Below, piece after piece: positions 61,118 to 64,000 of a stretch of 64,000 nucleotides of DNA. The notes under the pieces were generated by a model, which was not told where the DNA came from, did not search any database, and saw only the letters and a program-made list of their open reading frames with translations. The stretch is taken from contig CAWCZF010000001.1 in assembly GCA_963799975.1 (NCBI GenBank), positions 310,001-374,000 on the forward strand. Direction: 5' to 3'. The position numbers and the translations under genes were made by a program. The stretch comes from Actinoallomurus sp963799975. Lineage in GTDB: Bacteria > Actinomycetota > Actinomycetes > Streptosporangiales > Streptosporangiaceae. The stretch's first letter is position 1; each line of letters starts with the position of its first letter.

Positions 61118-62319
61118 GTGGGGGCCTTCTCGTACGGCAGGAGGGCGGTGACGGCGAAGCCGCCGCCGGGTTCGGGTCCGGTGGACAGCTCTCCGCCGAG
61201 CATGCTCGCGCGCTCGCGCATGCCGACGAGGCCGTGCCCTCCGCCGCTCTCGGCGACCGGCCGCGTCTCGGTGCCCGGCCCGTTGACCACGCGCAGCCGC
61301 AGCGCGGCCGGAGCATAGGCGATCTCGACGTTCACCGCGGCCCCGGGCGCGTGCTTCATGGCGTTGCTCAGCGCCTCCTGCAGGATGCGGTGTGCCGACA
61401 GCGCCACGCCCCGCGTCAGCGGCGGCGGCTCGCCGGAGGTGGCCACCTCGACGGTGAGCCCGCCGCCGCGGGCCGAGGCGAGGACCTCGTCCAGGCGTTC
61501 GAGGCCGGGCTGCGGCGCGGTCTGCGGCGCCTCCTCGGTGCGCAGCACGCCGAGGATCCGGCGCAGTTCGGTCAGCCCCTCCAGCGCGCTGGCGCGGATG
61601 TCGGCGAAGCTCTCGGCGAGCTCCGGCGGAGCCTCGCCCACCTTGTACGGCGCCGCCTCGGCCTGGATCGCGATGACGGACATGTGGTGTGCGACGACGT
61701 CGTGCAGCTCGCGCGCGATGCGCTGGCGTTCTTCCAGGACTGCGGTCTCGGCATCGTGGCGCGCCTCCTGGTCGGCGAGGACCTGACGGGTGGAGCGCCG
61801 GAGCCGTACGAGGTGGCCGAGGACGACAGGGATCATCGCGGGCAGGGCGACGGCCGCGCTGGCCGGGTCGAGGGCGGCGGCGCCGACGACCGTGACCCCG
61901 GCGGCGGCGACCGTGACGCGGCCGCCCCCGCGGACGGCGACGGCGTACAGGCACAGGAGGTAGACCGCGACCGCGCCGGGGATGTACGGGGCGGAGACGT
62001 CGTGGCGAGGGACGAGGATCACCGCGCCGGCGGCGATGGCGCCGGCCGAGCACAGCCAGGCGGCCGGCGGGTGGCGGTCGCGCAGGACGAGCGGCGCCGC
62101 GGTGATGAGGGCCACGACCACCAGGAGGATCCCGCTGCGGTGGCCGTCCTGGCTTTGCGAGGTGAGCCAGGCGTTGTCGATGACGAAGATCAGGAGAGCG
62201 GCCAGCACGTCCAGGGCGGCCACCAGGCCGACCCGGCCTGCCCGCGGGCGAGCGCGGAGGCGCCCGCGCGGCCTGGCAGCGCCCGGCGCGGGCGGCGGGA
62301 CGCTCGGCTCACCGGCCAC
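61114..62319 (-). CDS. Sensor histidine kinase (DesK/NarX type)
   Basis: A 401-residue membrane kinase. After a Pro/Arg-rich N-terminus there are about five to six helices (VALDVLAALLIFVIDNAW, ILLVVVALITAAPLVL). The HisKA_3 segment is RQRIARELHDVVAHHMSVIA with the phosphorylated His in ELHD, and the ATPase end reads GGHGLVGMRERASMLGGELS. No extracellular sensor domain is visible. GTG 62319 starts the gene; its stop overlaps the response regulator. Confidence 0.93.
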   Translation of the reverse strand: MAGEPSVPPPAPGAARPRGRLRARPRAGRVGLVAALDVLAALLIFVIDNAWLTSQSQDGHRSGILLVVVALITAAPLVLRDRHPPAAWLCSAGAIAAGAVILVPRHDVSAPYIPGAVAVYLLCLYAVAVRGGGRVTVAAAGVTVVGAAALDPASAAVALPAMIPVVLGHLVRLRRSTRQVLADQEARHDAETAVLEERQRIARELHDVVAHHMSVIAIQAEAAPYKVGEAPPELAESFADIRASALEGLTELRRILGVLRTEEAPQTAPQPGLERLDEVLASARGGGLTVEVATSGEPPPLTRGVALSAHRILQEALSNAMKHAPGAAVNVEIAYAPAALRLRVVNGPGTETRPVAESGGGHGLVGMRERASMLGGELSTGPEPGGGFAVTALLPYEKAPT

Positions 62320-62424
62320 GAGCCGAGCCTAGGCCGCGCCGCCGCCGGGCGCGTACGCCGCCGGAGTGATCCTGGCGTGCCACTCCGGTAGGGGGTGTCG
62401 GCGGGGACGTGTAGAAAAGGGTGC

Positions 62425-63447
62425 ATGGAGCCGATCGAGGCACTCAAGCGCATCGCGTTCCTGCTCGAACGAGCGGGGGAGGCGACCTATCGCGTGCGCG
62501 CCTTCCGCCGCGCCGCCGACACGGTCGAGCAGACCTCCGCCGACGATCTCGCCGAGCGGGCGCGCACCGGCTCGCTGGAGGCGCTGCCCGGCGTCGGCAA
62601 GGTCACCGCGCTGGTGATCAAGGAGGCGCTCGACGGCGACGTCCCGGTCTACCTCCGCCGGCTCGAGGCCACCGAGGGGCAGCCGCTGGACGAGGCCGCC
62701 GAGGCGATACGCGACGCGCTGCGCGGCGACCTGCACACGCATTCGACCTGGTCGGACGGTGGATCGCCGATCGAGGAGATGGCGGCGACCGCGATCGGCC
62801 TCGGCCACGACTACATCGCGCTCACCGACCACTCGCCCCGGCTCACGGTGGCCAACGGCCTGTCGGCCGAGCGGCTGCGCGAGCAGCTCGCGCTCGTCGC
62901 CCGGTTCAACGAGGCCCTCGCGCCGTTTCGCATCCTGACCGGCATCGAGGTCGACATCCTCGACGACGGCTCACTCGACCAGGACGACGAGCTGCTGGCC
63001 GGGCTCGACGTCGTCGTCGCGAGCGTGCACTCCAAGCTGCGCATGCCTTCTGCCGACATGACGCGCCGCATGCTGCGCGCCGTCGAGAATCCGCGGGTCA
63101 ACGTCCTCGGTCACTGCACGGGCCGCATCGTCAAGGCCGGCGGACGGCGCGGCGGCACCCGGCCGGAGTCGCAGTTCGACGCCGAGGTGGTCTTCGCCGC
63201 CTGCGTCGAGCACGACGTCGCGGTGGAGATCAACTCCCGGCCCGACCGCCTCGACCCGCCCAAACGGCTGCTGCGGCCGGCGTACGAGGCGGGCTGCCGG
63301 TTCGCGATCGACTCCGACGCGCACGCGCCGGGGCAGCTCGACTGGCAGCAGAACGGCTGCGAGCGCGCGGCGCTGTGCGGTGTCGAGCCGGAGCGGATCG
63401 TCAACACGATGGACCTCGCCGGCCTGCTCGAGTGGGCCAGAAAGTGA
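62425..63447 (+). CDS. PHP-domain protein with N-terminal helix-hairpin-helix (PolX-like C-terminal half)
   Basis: A 340-residue protein. Residues 1-90 are HhH-type helices as in DNA polymerase X (IAFLLERAGEATYRVRAFRR, LEALPGVGKVTALVIKEAL). The PHP phosphoesterase follows, with metal ligands in DLHTHSTWSDGGSPI, DYIALTDHSPRLTV, GIEVDILDDGSLD, VVASVHSKLR, LGHCTGR, EINSRPDRLDP and IDSDAHAPGQLDWQQ. No polymerase palm is present, so it is a stand-alone PHP nuclease/phosphatase. ATG 62425 has AGGG upstream; the frame from 62395 is less likely. DNA repair role is inference. Confidence 0.88.
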   Translation: MEPIEALKRIAFLLERAGEATYRVRAFRRAADTVEQTSADDLAERARTGSLEALPGVGKVTALVIKEALDGDVPVYLRRLEATEGQPLDEAAEAIRDALRGDLHTHSTWSDGGSPIEEMAATAIGLGHDYIALTDHSPRLTVANGLSAERLREQLALVARFNEALAPFRILTGIEVDILDDGSLDQDDELLAGLDVVVASVHSKLRMPSADMTRRMLRAVENPRVNVLGHCTGRIVKAGGRRGGTRPESQFDAEVVFAACVEHDVAVEINSRPDRLDPPKRLLRPAYEAGCRFAIDSDAHAPGQLDWQQNGCERAALCGVEPERIVNTMDLAGLLEWARK

Positions 63448-63557
63448 CGGCCTGGTCGGCATGGGTGCCTGTGTCGATGCGGTAGTCGCGCGGATACGGG
63501 TTGGCAACACGGTCGAAATACCCATAAGGCACCATGTCCGGCAGGGAGGTGGGCACG

Positions 63558-64000
63558 ATGACGCTGTTGCGCATCCGAATCAAACTGCCGGACCGGCCTG
63601 GATCACTCGGGACCGTCGCTCGCACGCTGGGCGCGGCCGGAGCGGACATCGTCCAGGTCGTCGTCCTCGAACGCGACGGCGGGCGAGCGGTCGACGACGT
63701 GACGGTCAACTGGCCCGAAGGCACGTCGCTCGACGTCCTGTGTGACGCGGTCTGCTCGGTCCGCGGCGTGACGGTCGACGGCGTGTGGCGTACGAGCGAG
63801 GCGCCCGGCGTCTTCGCGGACGTCGAGGTCGTCGGCCAGATGGCCGCGAACCCGCCCAACGGCGTCGTGGCGCTGGTCGAGGCGGTTCCCAAGATCTTCG
63901 GCGCCGACTGGGCAGCGATGCTGGCCGCCGACGGCACGATCGTCCACGCGAGCTGGCAGGCGCCGGACCCGCTGGTCCCGCCGCGGCTGCCCGCCGCGTC
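63558..64000 (+). CDS. ACT-domain amino acid-binding protein, 3' end beyond the window
   Basis: The frame is open from ATG 63558 to the right edge, giving at least 147 residues. The first ~75 residues are an ACT domain: LLRIRIKLPDRPGSLGTVAR, AAGADIVQVVVLERDGGRAV, DDVTVNWPEG. The second part (EVVGQMAANPPNGVVALVEA) is linked to a PAS- or CBS-like segment typical of actinobacterial 'amino acid-binding protein' genes. ACT domains bind amino acids. GGGAGG (63544-63549) is 8 nt upstream. The C-terminus is missing. Confidence 0.8.
   Translation, partial: MTLLRIRIKLPDRPGSLGTVARTLGAAGADIVQVVVLERDGGRAVDDVTVNWPEGTSLDVLCDAVCSVRGVTVDGVWRTSEAPGVFADVEVVGQMAANPPNGVVALVEAVPKIFGADWAAMLAADGTIVHASWQAPDPLVPPRLPAA

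Overview
The window is about 72% GC, its codons end almost always in G or C, and GTG/TTG starts and leaderless starts are common. It carries an HrdB-type principal sigma factor with a long acidic/basic N-terminus, a parE/parC pair, a FasR-controlled FASII cluster with an acyl-CoA carboxylase beta subunit, and DUF3145, DUF5998 and DUF7455 proteins. This points to a chromosomal segment of a filamentous actinomycete; Streptosporangiales/Thermomonosporaceae would be my guess, but that is inference. I saw no rRNA, tRNA, CRISPR array or intact insertion sequence.

Layout. 1-7.2 kb is mixed accessory sequence: the 3' end of a winged-helix protein, an unknown protein, an alpha/beta hydrolase, an ArsR-like regulator, a DUF222/HNH protein, an EamA exporter, an AT-richer gene-free island (about 6.3-6.76 kb) and a BON protein. 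7.2-10.2 kb is a four-gene minus-strand 5-oxoproline operon (DUF1445 protein, pxpA, pxpB, pxpC), each junction overlapping by 4 nt. 10.2-16.6 kb holds a thioesterase, a large unknown protein, a small three-helix protein, a molybdenum oxidoreductase/cytochrome b pair, a broken MFS gene and an HhH-GPD protein. 17.0-32.2 kb is core: PAS-PAS-GAF-SpoIIE phosphatase, hrdB, yaaA, a DUF7455 gene, an ABC exporter, parE, a membrane protein coupled to a two-component system, and parC. 32.2-45.7 kb has an FMN-dependent oxidase, a RHH/PIN toxin-antitoxin pair, an MFS pump divergent from an ArsR regulator, RecQ with a phosphoribosyltransferase-like tail, an orphan GvpL/F protein, a PfkB kinase, a GNAT/acyl-CoA synthetase fusion, a Pro-rich peptide, DUF5998, a phosphodiesterase and a rhodanese.

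45.7-50.3 kb is the most unusual part. The tail of the rhodanese gene is tandemly copied, a second short-repeat tract follows, and then comes an operon of an ECF-like sigma factor, a small protein and a TPR-CHAT putative protease. Eleven 21-bp (7-residue) repeats sit inside the CHAT domain without breaking the frame. 50.6-59.4 kb holds lnt, DUF3145 and the fatty-acid cluster fasR-fabD-fabH-acpP-fabF-accD. 59.4-64 kb ends with a secreted DUF1023 hydrolase, a second two-component system, a PHP-domain protein and a truncated ACT-domain protein.

Functional links: FasR probably drives the fab/acc operon for malonyl-CoA supply and elongation. The ArsR gene and MFS pump share an operator region of nested inverted repeats. 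The antitoxin promoter is overlapped by a perfect palindrome. The sigma/CHAT operon looks like a self-contained stress or defence module, but its trigger and substrate cannot be read from sequence.
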